A stretch of 6,012 nt of DNA from an uncultured Pseudorhodobacter sp. (GTDB lineage: Bacteria; Pseudomonadota; Alphaproteobacteria; Rhodobacterales; Rhodobacteraceae): contig CAMFIX010000208.1 in NCBI GenBank assembly GCA_945952425.1, forward strand, positions 1 to 6,012. Direction: 5' to 3'. Of the stretch, positions 1 to 6,012 are shown in pieces. The notes under the pieces are model-generated. The model saw only the letters and a program-made list of their open reading frames with translations. It made no database searches and was not told the DNA's origin. Position 1 is the first letter of the stretch. Each line of letters begins with the position of its first letter. Made by a program: the position numbers and the translations under genes.

Positions 1-1
1 G

Positions 2-946
2 GCCGACCTGTGGCAGAAGATCTGGGAGGCCAAGAAAGTCGAGATCGCGGGCCTCGCTGCCATGCTGGTCGTCCTCACGCTGGTCTTCTTCTTCCAGGGC
101 TTCGCGGCCCGCAACGCCAAGGGCTTTTTGATCTTCCGCATGGGGTTCCTGACCGTCACGCTGGTCTTCCTGGGCTTCTATGCCAATGCGCAGCTGTCGG
201 TCGTCAACCTGCTGGCCCTGTTCGGAGCGGTGACCCATGGGTTCAGCTGGCAAGCCTTCCTGCTGGACCCGCTGACCTTCATCCTGTGGTTCGCGGTCGC
301 CGCCAGCCTGCTCTTCTGGGGCCGCGGCGCCTATTGCGGCTGGCTCTGCCCCTTTGGCGCGCTGCAAGAGCTGACCAACCGCATCGCCCGGGCTTGCCAC
401 GTGCCGCAATGGACCCTGCCCTGGGGCCTGCACGAACGGCTCTGGCCCTTGAAATACATGATCTTCCTCGGCCTCTTCGGCGTCTCGCTGATGTCGATCG
501 ACCAGGCCGAACACCTGGCGGAGGTCGAGCCCTTCAAGACCGCCATCATCCTGAAATTCATCCGCGCTTGGCCCTTTGTCGCCTATGTCGCCGCCCTGCT
601 GATCGCCGGCCTTTTCGTCGAACGCTTCTACTGCCGTTACCTCTGCCCGCTGGGTGGAGCCTTGGCGATCCCCGCCCGGCTGCGGATGTTCGACTGGCTG
701 AAGCGCTATCACGACTGCGGCAATCCCTGCCAGACCTGCGCCCATGACTGCCCCGTCCAGGCGATCCATCCGACCGGAGAGATCAACCCGAACGAATGCG
801 TCAACTGCCTGAATTGCCAGGTGCTTTACCAAAGCCACACCAAATGCCCGGTCGTCATCCGGCAGGACAAGCGTCGCACTGCGGTTTCGCGCGACCTCTC
901 CACCCTCAAGAACCATCCCAATGTGAAAGGAACAGATCATGTCTGA
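2..946 (+). CDS. nosR: NosR, nitrous oxide reductase regulatory/electron-donating membrane protein (3' part, 5' end outside window)
   Basis: The reading frame is open from the first full codon, so the ATG at 62 is internal and not the gene start. What remains is the C-terminal 314 residues; the family is usually about 700 or more, and the periplasmic FMN-binding part lies upstream of the window. Hydrophobic segments lie at about residues 15-34, 43-62, 90-107, 150-166 and 188-206 of the fragment. Two CX3CP motifs (C112/C116 and C211/C215) sit at membrane edges. A polyferredoxin-like tail follows, with C239, C243, C246 and C250, then C266, C269, C272 and C282, fitting two [4Fe-4S] clusters. NosR is known to be needed for nosZ expression and for sustained N2O reduction in vivo, probably by passing quinol-derived electrons towards NosZ. 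Its last 8 bases overlap nosZ. NapH is the closest alternative, but the spacing of the second cysteine set and the neighbouring nosZ favour NosR. Confidence 0.96.
   Translation, partial: ADLWQKIWEAKKVEIAGLAAMLVVLTLVFFFQGFAARNAKGFLIFRMGFLTVTLVFLGFYANAQLSVVNLLALFGAVTHGFSWQAFLLDPLTFILWFAVAASLLFWGRGAYCGWLCPFGALQELTNRIARACHVPQWTLPWGLHERLWPLKYMIFLGLFGVSLMSIDQAEHLAEVEPFKTAIILKFIRAWPFVAYVAALLIAGLFVERFYCRYLCPLGGALAIPARLRMFDWLKRYHDCGNPCQTCAHDCPVQAIHPTGEINPNECVNCLNCQVLYQSHTKCPVVIRQDKRRTAVSRDLSTLKNHPNVKGTDHV
925..931 (+). promoter_or_regulatory. Ribosome binding site of nosZ
   Basis: GAAAGGA lies inside the last codons of nosR, 7 bases before the nosZ ATG at 939. It is a fair Shine-Dalgarno match at good spacing. 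It supports this start, which is also the one that places the twin-arginine motif at residues 8-14. Confidence 0.7.
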
Positions 947-2879
947 AGCCAAGGGCATCTCGCGCCGCAACCTGCTGGGCGCCACGGCCGGAGGGGCGGC
1001 CATCGTCGGCGCTCTGGGCGGGCGCATCGGGGCGGGCGGGCTGGCGGGGCTCTCCACGCTGGGCGCCACGGCGGCGGTGGCGGGCGAAGCGCCGGCCTAT
1101 GACATCGCGCCGGGCCAGCTGGATGAATATTACGGTTTCTGGTCCTCGGGTCAGACCGGCGAAATGCGCATCCTGGGCATTCCGTCCATGCGCGAGCTGA
1201 TGCGGGTGCCGGTCTTCAACCGCTGCTCGGCCACCGGCTGGGGGCGGACGAACGAGTCGATCCGCATCCACCAGCGCACGATGTCTGATGCCACCAAGAA
1301 GCTTCTGGCGGCGAACGGCCAGAAGATCCACGAAAACGGCGACCTGCACCACGTGCATATGTCCTTCACCGAGGGCAAATACGACGGCCGGTTCCTGTTC
1401 ATGAACGACAAGGCCAACACCCGCGTGGCCCGCGTGCGCTGCGACGTGATGAAATGCGATGCGATCCTGGAAGTGCCCAACGCCCACGCGATCCACGGGC
1501 TGCGCCCGCAGAAATGGCCGCGCTCGAACTACGTTTTCTGCAACGGCGAGGACGAGACGCCGCTGGTCAACGACGGCAAGACCATGGACGACGTGAAGAC
1601 CTATGTGAACATCTTCACCGCTGTGGATGCCGACAAATGGGACGTGGCCTGGCAGGTCATCGTCTCGGGCAACCTCGACAATTGCGATGCGGATTACGAG
1701 GGCAAATGGGCGTTTTCCACCTGCTATAACAGCGAAATGGGCATGAACACCGCCGAGATGACGGCGGCGGACATGGACCATGTCGTGGTCTTCAACATCG
1801 CCGAGATCGAAAAGGCCATCGCGGCGGGGCAGTATCAGGAGCTGAACGGCGCCAAGGTTCTGGACGGGCGCAAAGAGGCGAAGAGCCAGTTCACCCGCTA
1901 TATCCCGGTCGCCAACAACCCGCACGGCTGCAACATGGCGCCCGACAAGGTTCACCTCTGCATCGGCGGCAAGCTTTCGCCCACGGTCACGGTGATCGAC
2001 GTGACCCAGCTGCAGACGCTCTTTGACAGCGATGTCGACCCCCGCTCTGTCGTGGTGGCGGAACCCGAACTCGGCCTTGGCCCGCTGCACAACGCCTTTG
2101 ACGGCAAGGGCAATGTCTTTACCTCGCTCTTCCTCGACAGCCAGGTGGTGAAGTGGAACATCGAGACGGCCAAGAAGCTTTACAAGGGCGAGAAGGTCGA
2201 TCCCATCCTCGACAAGGTGGATGTGCAATACCAGCCGGGCCACCTGAAGACCTCGATGGGCGAGACTTTGGAGGCCGATGGCAAATACCTGGTTTGCCTC
2301 TGCAAATTCTCGAAGGACCGTTTCCTGAACGTCGGCCCGCTGAAGCCCGAAAACGACCAGCTGATCGACATTTCGGGCGACAAGATGAAGGTCGTCCACG
2401 ACGGCCCGAACTTCGCCGAGCCGCATGACGCCATCGCGGTCCATGCCTCCAAGATGGGCGGGATCATCTCGGTCTGGGATCGCAAGGACCGCATGTGGGC
2501 CGAAACCCGGGCGCAGGCGGAAAAGGACGGGATCAACCTGGACGACTGGCAGGACACCGTCATCCGCGACAAGGACGATCCGACCAAGGTGCGGGTCTAT
2601 ATCTCGTCGCAGGCGCCGTCGTTTGCGCTGGAAAGCTTCGAGGTCAACGAGGGCGACGAGGTCACCGTCATCGTCACCAACCTGGATGACATCGACGACC
2701 TGACCCACGGCTTCACCATGGGCGGCCATGGCGTGGCGATGGAGATCGGGCCGCAAGCGACCTCTTCGGTCACCTTCGTGGCGGCCAATCCGGGGGTCTA
2801 CTGGTATTACTGCCAATGGTTCTGCCACGCGCTGCATATGGAGATGCGCGGGCGGATGTTCGTGAAGCCGAAGGCGTAA
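939..2879 (+). CDS. nosZ: NosZ, nitrous oxide reductase (clade I, Tat-exported)
   Basis: Periplasmic copper enzyme reducing N2O to N2, the last step of denitrification. It has 646 residues, normal for clade I. The N-terminus carries the Tat motif SRRNLLG, followed by a Gly/Ala-rich hydrophobic stretch with likely cleavage near residues 48-49. The seven CuZ histidines can be assigned by family spacing: H137, H138, H186, H329, H384, H435 and H496 in the beta-propeller. The C-terminal cupredoxin domain (about 550-646) holds the CuA ligands H590, C625, W627, C629, H633 and M636, in the motif CQWFCHALHMEM. No ligand is missing and the frame is intact. From memory the sequence is very close to Paracoccus-type NosZ. 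The start overlaps the end of nosR by 8 bases, and nosD follows after 3 bases, so it appears to be an internal operon gene. Clade II (Sec-exported) NosZ is excluded by the Tat signal. Confidence 0.99.
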   Translation: MSEAKGISRRNLLGATAGGAAIVGALGGRIGAGGLAGLSTLGATAAVAGEAPAYDIAPGQLDEYYGFWSSGQTGEMRILGIPSMRELMRVPVFNRCSATGWGRTNESIRIHQRTMSDATKKLLAANGQKIHENGDLHHVHMSFTEGKYDGRFLFMNDKANTRVARVRCDVMKCDAILEVPNAHAIHGLRPQKWPRSNYVFCNGEDETPLVNDGKTMDDVKTYVNIFTAVDADKWDVAWQVIVSGNLDNCDADYEGKWAFSTCYNSEMGMNTAEMTAADMDHVVVFNIAEIEKAIAAGQYQELNGAKVLDGRKEAKSQFTRYIPVANNPHGCNMAPDKVHLCIGGKLSPTVTVIDVTQLQTLFDSDVDPRSVVVAEPELGLGPLHNAFDGKGNVFTSLFLDSQVVKWNIETAKKLYKGEKVDPILDKVDVQYQPGHLKTSMGETLEADGKYLVCLCKFSKDRFLNVGPLKPENDQLIDISGDKMKVVHDGPNFAEPHDAIAVHASKMGGIISVWDRKDRMWAETRAQAEKDGINLDDWQDTVIRDKDDPTKVRVYISSQAPSFALESFEVNEGDEVTVIVTNLDDIDDLTHGFTMGGHGVAMEIGPQATSSVTFVAANPGVYWYYCQWFCHALHMEMRGRMFVKPKA

Positions 2880-2882
2880 GCG

Positions 2883-4196
2883 ATGTTTCCGCCCCGGGCC
2901 CTTCTGATCCTGCTGCTTGCAACCCCTTTGCAAGCCAGGGAAATCCCCGTCCCGCCCGGGGCGGGCACCCTGACGGCGGCCATCGCGGCCGCCGCCCCGG
3001 GGGATATTCTGCAGCTGACGGCAGGGGTCTATGGCCCCGCCGTCATCGACAAACCTCTGACGATCCAGGGGGAGGACGCGATCATCGACGGCGGCCATAC
3101 TGGCACCGTCCTGCTGGTCACCGCCGATGACGTGACCTTGCGCGGTCTGCATGTGCAGGGCTCAGGAGCCCGGGACGAAGACATCGACGCGGGCATCAAG
3201 GTGTCGAAAGACGTGGCGCGGACGGTCATCGAAGATTGCCTGCTCACCGACAACATGCACGGGATCGACTTCCATGGCGCGGTGGATGCCGTCGCCCGGC
3301 GCAACCGGATCGAGGGCCGCCAAGACCCTCACATGGTCGCCCGCGGCAATGCGTTCTACGTCTGGAACGCGCCCGGCGTGGTGATCGAGGACAACGAGGT
3401 CCAATACGGCCGCGACGGGATATTCTCCAACGCCTCGCGGCAAGACACCTACCGCCGCAACACCTTTCGCGACCTGCGCTTTGCGATCCACTACATGTAT
3501 ACCAACGACAGCACGATCGAAGACAATGTCTCGATCGGCAATCACCTGGGATTCGCGATGATGTATTCGCGGCGGGTGGTGGTGAAGGGGAACATCTCCC
3601 TGATGGACCGCGACCATGGGGTGATGCTGAACTCCACCAACGACAGCGACGTGACGGGCAACCTGGTCGTCGGCGCCGCCAAATGCACCTTCCTTTACGA
3701 CGCCAACAAGAACCTGATCGCCGACAACCGTTTCGAAGGCTGCGGCATCGGCATCCATTACACCGCAGGCTCGGCGCGCAACGCGGTGACCGGCAATGCC
3801 TTCGTGGCCAACCGCAACCAGGTGAAATACGTCGGCACCCGCGACCTGGAATGGAGCCTCGACGGCCGCGGCAATTACTGGTCCGACCTCGCCGCCTTCG
3901 ACCTGAACGGCGATGGCATCGCCGACCAGGCCTTCCGCCCCAATGACATGATGGACCATATCCTGTGGAGCCAACCGGCCGCCGCGCTGCTGATCGGCTC
4001 TCCGGCGGTGCAGCTGGTGCGGTGGAGCCAATCCTCCTTCCCCGCAACCCTCCCCGGAGGGATCGTCGACAGCCATCCGCTGATGGCCCCCCTTTCCATC
4101 CCCCTGGCCCCCGAATGGGCCGAAGCCGCGGCGCAAATCGGCGACCGCTGGCAAAAGGACACCGCCCATGACGCTGAAACTGCGCAATCTGAATAA
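2883..4196 (+). CDS. nosD: NosD, periplasmic copper-site maturation protein
   Basis: 437 residues with a short Sec-type signal peptide (about 1-18, hydrophobic LLILLLAT core, likely cleavage after QA). The mature protein begins with the PGD...L..G.Y and LTI.GE pattern. It continues as repeated short strands of the N.I..N/DN...G type to about residue 320, a right-handed parallel beta-helix (CASH/NosD family). The conserved GNYWSD block is at about 330-335. NosD acts in the periplasm with the NosF-NosY ABC unit to build the sulfur-containing CuZ centre of NosZ. A moderate ribosome site, GAAGG at 2870-2874, lies 8 bases before the ATG, and the gene begins 3 bases after the nosZ stop. The last 29 bases overlap nosF. 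The beta-helix alone would also fit a pectate-lyase-like protein, but the context and the GNYWSD block point to NosD. Confidence 0.97.
   Translation: MFPPRALLILLLATPLQAREIPVPPGAGTLTAAIAAAAPGDILQLTAGVYGPAVIDKPLTIQGEDAIIDGGHTGTVLLVTADDVTLRGLHVQGSGARDEDIDAGIKVSKDVARTVIEDCLLTDNMHGIDFHGAVDAVARRNRIEGRQDPHMVARGNAFYVWNAPGVVIEDNEVQYGRDGIFSNASRQDTYRRNTFRDLRFAIHYMYTNDSTIEDNVSIGNHLGFAMMYSRRVVVKGNISLMDRDHGVMLNSTNDSDVTGNLVVGAAKCTFLYDANKNLIADNRFEGCGIGIHYTAGSARNAVTGNAFVANRNQVKYVGTRDLEWSLDGRGNYWSDLAAFDLNGDGIADQAFRPNDMMDHILWSQPAAALLIGSPAVQLVRWSQSSFPATLPGGIVDSHPLMAPLSIPLAPEWAEAAAQIGDRWQKDTAHDAETAQSE
4153..4159 (+). promoter_or_regulatory. Ribosome binding site of nosF inside nosD
   Basis: AAAAGGA lies 8 bases before the nosF ATG at 4168, fully inside the nosD coding sequence. 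It supports a nosF start that overlaps the nosD end by 29 bases, so ribosomes finishing nosD pass over this site. Confidence 0.6.
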
Positions 4197-5052
4197 ACGC
4201 TATGGCCCGGCGCTGGCGCTGGACGGGGTCGGCTTTACGGTCGGCGCCGGAGAGAGGGTGGCTTTGCTCGGCCACAACGGCGCGGGGAAATCCACGCTGA
4301 TGAAGATCGTGCTGGGGCTGATCCCCTTCGACGGCGGCGAGGTCCAGGTGCTGGGCGCCGCCCCCGGCGCGCGGCGCGAGGGCGTTGCCTATCTGCCGGA
4401 AAACGTGGCCTTTCACCCCTCGCTGACCGGGGAAGAGCAGGTCGCGACCTTCCTTTCGCTGCGCCGCGAGAACCCCCGCGGCGCGCGCGACCTGCTGGCC
4501 CGCGTCGGGTTGCGCGATGCCGCAAGGCGACGGATCGGCACCTATTCCAAGGGGATGCGCCAGCGCGTCGGCCTGGCCCAGGCGTTGATCGGCCATCCGC
4601 GGCTCTTGATCCTCGACGAGCCGACCTCCGGCCTCGACCCCGTTTCGCGCCGCGATTTCTATCGGCTGCTGGATGGGCTGGCGGCCGAGGGCGCCTCGGT
4701 GCTGCTGTCCTCGCACGCCCTGACCGAGGTCGAGGCGCGCACCGACCGGATCGTGATCCTGTCGGGCGGCAAGCTGGTGGCCGAGGGCACGATGGAGGCG
4801 CTGCGCCATGCCGCGGGCCTGCCGGTGGCGCTGCAGATCACCCCGGCGCCGGGGCAGGGCGATGCGGTGGCCGCGGCCTTGCCCGGCCATCACCGCGCGG
4901 GCGAGCGCATCATCCTGACCTGCCCGCCTTTCGAGAAACTGCCCCTTCTGGCCCAGGTCGCAGCCCTTGGCCCCAAGGTCGCCGATGTCGATCTCGTGCC
5001 CCCCTCGCTCGAAGACATCTACAGCCATTTCAGCCGGAGGGACGGACAATGA
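4168..5052 (+). CDS. nosF: NosF, ABC transporter ATPase for CuZ assembly
   Basis: Cytoplasmic ATPase of 294 residues that powers the NosDFY complex. The Walker A motif GHNGAGKST is at 35-43. The signature motif is the variant SKGMRQR at 127-133 instead of LSGGQ. Walker B runs into DEPTSGLDP with D150 and E151, and the switch histidine is H183 in SSH. The usual Q-loop glutamine is not evident: the equivalent region reads LPENVAFHPSLTG. After about residue 215 comes a C-terminal extension of roughly 80 residues typical of ABC-2 type ATPases. With NosY it forms the membrane ABC unit needed for CuZ maturation, probably handling a sulfur species for NosD. The start has a good upstream ribosome site, and the stop shares ATGA with nosY. 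The ATPase fold alone cannot separate NosF from CcmA or drug-export ATPases; the position between nosD and nosY does. Confidence 0.96.
   Translation: MTLKLRNLNKRYGPALALDGVGFTVGAGERVALLGHNGAGKSTLMKIVLGLIPFDGGEVQVLGAAPGARREGVAYLPENVAFHPSLTGEEQVATFLSLRRENPRGARDLLARVGLRDAARRRIGTYSKGMRQRVGLAQALIGHPRLLILDEPTSGLDPVSRRDFYRLLDGLAAEGASVLLSSHALTEVEARTDRIVILSGGKLVAEGTMEALRHAAGLPVALQITPAPGQGDAVAAALPGHHRAGERIILTCPPFEKLPLLAQVAALGPKVADVDLVPPSLEDIYSHFSRRDGQ
5036..5042 (+). promoter_or_regulatory. Ribosome binding site deciding the nosY start
   Basis: GGAGGGA, near the 3' end of nosF, is the strongest Shine-Dalgarno match in the window and lies 6 bases before the ATG at 5049. The alternative in-frame ATG at 5091 is preceded by CCCCGGGTCTTGCCG, which has no comparable site, so the upstream start is preferred. 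Confidence 0.7.
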
Positions 5053-5912
5053 GCCTCGCCCTCTCCCTTCCCCAACCCCGGGTCTTGCCGATGTCCGCCA
5101 CCCTTGCTTTGACCGCCTGCGAATTCCGCATCGCCTTCCGCAACCGCTGGCTGGCGATTGCCGTGGGGCTGATGGGGATGTTTGCGCTGGTCCTGTCGGC
5201 GGCGGGGTCCGGGCCGACCGGCTCGCTTGGCGTCGATCGGCTGTCGGTGACGGTGGCGAGCCTGACCAGCCTGTCGGTCTATCTCGTGCCCTTGATGGCG
5301 TTGCTCATGTCCTTCGACGCGGTGGCGGGCGAGGTCGAGCGGGGGACGTTGCCGCTGCTTTTGACCTATCCGGTCGCCCGGGCGCAGGTGCTGCTGGCCA
5401 AGGCCTTCGCGCATCTGGCGATCCTGACGCTGGCCCTGGTCGCGGGCTTCGGCGCGGCGGGCGTTCTGGCGGCCCTGCTGGACCCGGAGGCCGCGCGCGG
5501 CCTGCCCGCGCTCTTGCGGCTGATCGTGACCTCGGTGGCCCTGGGCGCCACCTTCCTCGGCGCGGGCTATGCGATTTCGGCCCGCAGCCGCAGGCCCTCG
5601 GGCGCCGCGGGGCTGGCCATCGGGCTCTGGCTGGTGGCGGTGGTGCTGTATGACCTCGGGCTTTTGGCGGCGGTGGTGGCCGACAATGGCGGGGTCTTCA
5701 CGATGAAGGTCTTTCCGGCGCTGCTTTTGGCCAACCCGGCCGATGCGTTCCGGCTGTATAACCTCGCCGCCTCGCAGGCGACTTCGGTCGCCGCGGGGGT
5801 CTCGGCCGCGGCGGGGGCGGTGCCGCCTTGGGTCTCGCTGGCCTCCGTCCTGGCCTGGCCCGTCCTGGCCTTTGGCGCGGCGCTTTTGTCTTTCCGCAAG
5901 GTGGTGCCATGA
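5049..5912 (+). CDS. nosY: NosY, ABC-2 type membrane permease for CuZ assembly
   Basis: Integral membrane partner of NosF, 287 residues. Six hydrophobic segments can be seen at about 34-53, 66-88, 118-144, 154-176, 187-210 and 260-282. A conserved ABC-2 block, SFDAVAGEVERGTLPLLLTYPVAR, spans about 88-111 between the second and third segments. The motif LLLANPADAFRLYNL at about 225-239 is characteristic of NosY. The protein anchors the NosDFY complex in the inner membrane. The chosen start overlaps nosF as ATGA and has a strong ribosome site. A second ATG at 5091 would remove 14 residues (SLALSLPQPRVLP region) that precede the usual hydrophilic N-terminal helix, so the first 14 residues are less certain. 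The stop overlaps nosL as ATGA, which suggests translational coupling on both sides. Confidence 0.95.
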   Translation: MSLALSLPQPRVLPMSATLALTACEFRIAFRNRWLAIAVGLMGMFALVLSAAGSGPTGSLGVDRLSVTVASLTSLSVYLVPLMALLMSFDAVAGEVERGTLPLLLTYPVARAQVLLAKAFAHLAILTLALVAGFGAAGVLAALLDPEAARGLPALLRLIVTSVALGATFLGAGYAISARSRRPSGAAGLAIGLWLVAVVLYDLGLLAAVVADNGGVFTMKVFPALLLANPADAFRLYNLAASQATSVAAGVSAAAGAVPPWVSLASVLAWPVLAFGAALLSFRKVVP

Positions 5913-6012
5913 GACGCCTGCTTCTGACCCTTTGCCTTCTGGCTGCCTGCCGCGAAGAGGCCGTGCTGCCCGCCCCCGTCGCCCTGACCCCCGACGCCAT
6001 CGGCTATTTCTC
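5909..6012 (+). CDS. nosL: NosL, copper-binding lipoprotein (5' part, 3' end outside window)
   Basis: Only the first 34 complete codons are present. They encode MRRLLLTLCLLAAC, a lipoprotein signal peptide with lipobox LAAC and the modified cysteine at residue 14. A segment with the pattern LPAPVALTPDAIGYF follows, which matches the start of mature NosL as I recall it. NosL is a periplasm-facing Cu(I)-binding lipoprotein that supplies copper for CuZ assembly through NosDFY. The residue after C14 is arginine, not the aspartate linked with inner-membrane retention, so outer-membrane sorting is possible (inference). The ATG shares ATGA with the nosY stop, and AAGG at 5898-5901 may serve as ribosome site. 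The window ends inside the serine codon that follows, before the family's Cys-Met copper motif could be checked. Confidence 0.9.
   Translation, partial: MRRLLLTLCLLAACREEAVLPAPVALTPDAIGYF

Noticed and set aside
62..64. ATG at 62 as the start of a separate short NapH-like gene
   Set aside because: The frame is open upstream to the window edge with sensible coding sequence, there is no ribosome site, and the protein matches the C-terminal part of NosR.
134..150. TTGAT half-site resembling an FNR/NNR box
   Set aside because: The second half (ATCAA at the right spacing) is absent and the site is deep inside nosR. Similar TTGAT strings occur by chance in nosF.
10..747. 245-codon + frame overlapping nosR
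   Set aside because: Pro/Arg/Leu-rich translation out of frame with NosR, which shows the membrane segments and cysteine motifs in its own frame.
906..3152. 748-codon open frame on the minus strand opposite nosZ
   Set aside because: It mirrors the strongly G/C-biased third codon positions of nosZ. Its translation is rich in Arg, His, Val, Asp and Gly with no recognisable domain, while the + strand is an unmistakable NosZ.
3162..4187. 341-codon open frame on the minus strand opposite nosD
   Set aside because: Val/Gly/His-rich shadow of nosD codon bias with no motifs. It also overlaps another shadow frame on the same strand.
3244..5049. 601-codon open frame on the minus strand across nosD and nosF
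   Set aside because: It spans two real genes and has a low-complexity Arg/Gly/Cys/Ser-rich C-terminal half typical of shadow translation in GC-rich DNA. No ribosome site or domain was seen.
1..6012. CRISPR arrays, tRNA/rRNA genes, insertion sequences or attachment sites
   Set aside because: None seen: no regular repeats, no tRNA-like folds and no transposase frame. The window is coding from end to end with one operon.

Overview
The window is a nearly gap-free, single-strand stretch of a nitrous oxide respiration (nos) operon, in the order nosR (3' part), nosZ, nosD, nosF, nosY, nosL (5' part), all on the + strand. The DNA is strongly G+C rich with heavy G/C preference at third codon positions. 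NosZ has a twin-arginine (Tat) signal peptide and closely resembles, from memory, Paracoccus/Rhodobacter-type clade I NosZ. Together these suggest a denitrifying alphaproteobacterium of the Rhodobacteraceae/Paracoccaceae. The exact genus cannot be fixed from sequence reading alone.

Layout: 2-946 is the membrane and iron-sulfur C-terminal part of NosR. 939-2879 is the complete N2O reductase NosZ. 2883-4196 is the periplasmic beta-helix protein NosD. 4168-5052 is the ABC ATPase NosF and 5049-5912 its membrane partner NosY. 5909 to the window end is the start of the lipoprotein NosL. Neighbouring genes overlap (8, 29, 4 and 4 bases), except nosZ-nosD, which are separated by 3 bases. There is no intergenic space in which a promoter, terminator or RNA gene would normally sit. 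The genes are therefore probably co-transcribed and in part translationally coupled from a promoter upstream of the window.

How they work together (established for the family): NosR is a membrane flavo-iron-sulfur protein needed for nos expression and for keeping NosZ active by electron supply. NosZ reduces N2O to N2 in the periplasm at its CuZ site, with electrons arriving through CuA. NosD, NosF and NosY form an ABC-type complex needed for CuZ maturation (sulfur and copper assembly). NosL is a copper-binding lipoprotein that delivers copper to that machinery. All NosZ copper ligands, the NosF nucleotide-binding motifs and the NosR cysteine motifs that can be checked are present, so the module looks functional.

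I found no undescribed system here. The remarks in the findings are small points about gene overlaps, start choice, an intragenic hairpin and a few residue differences.
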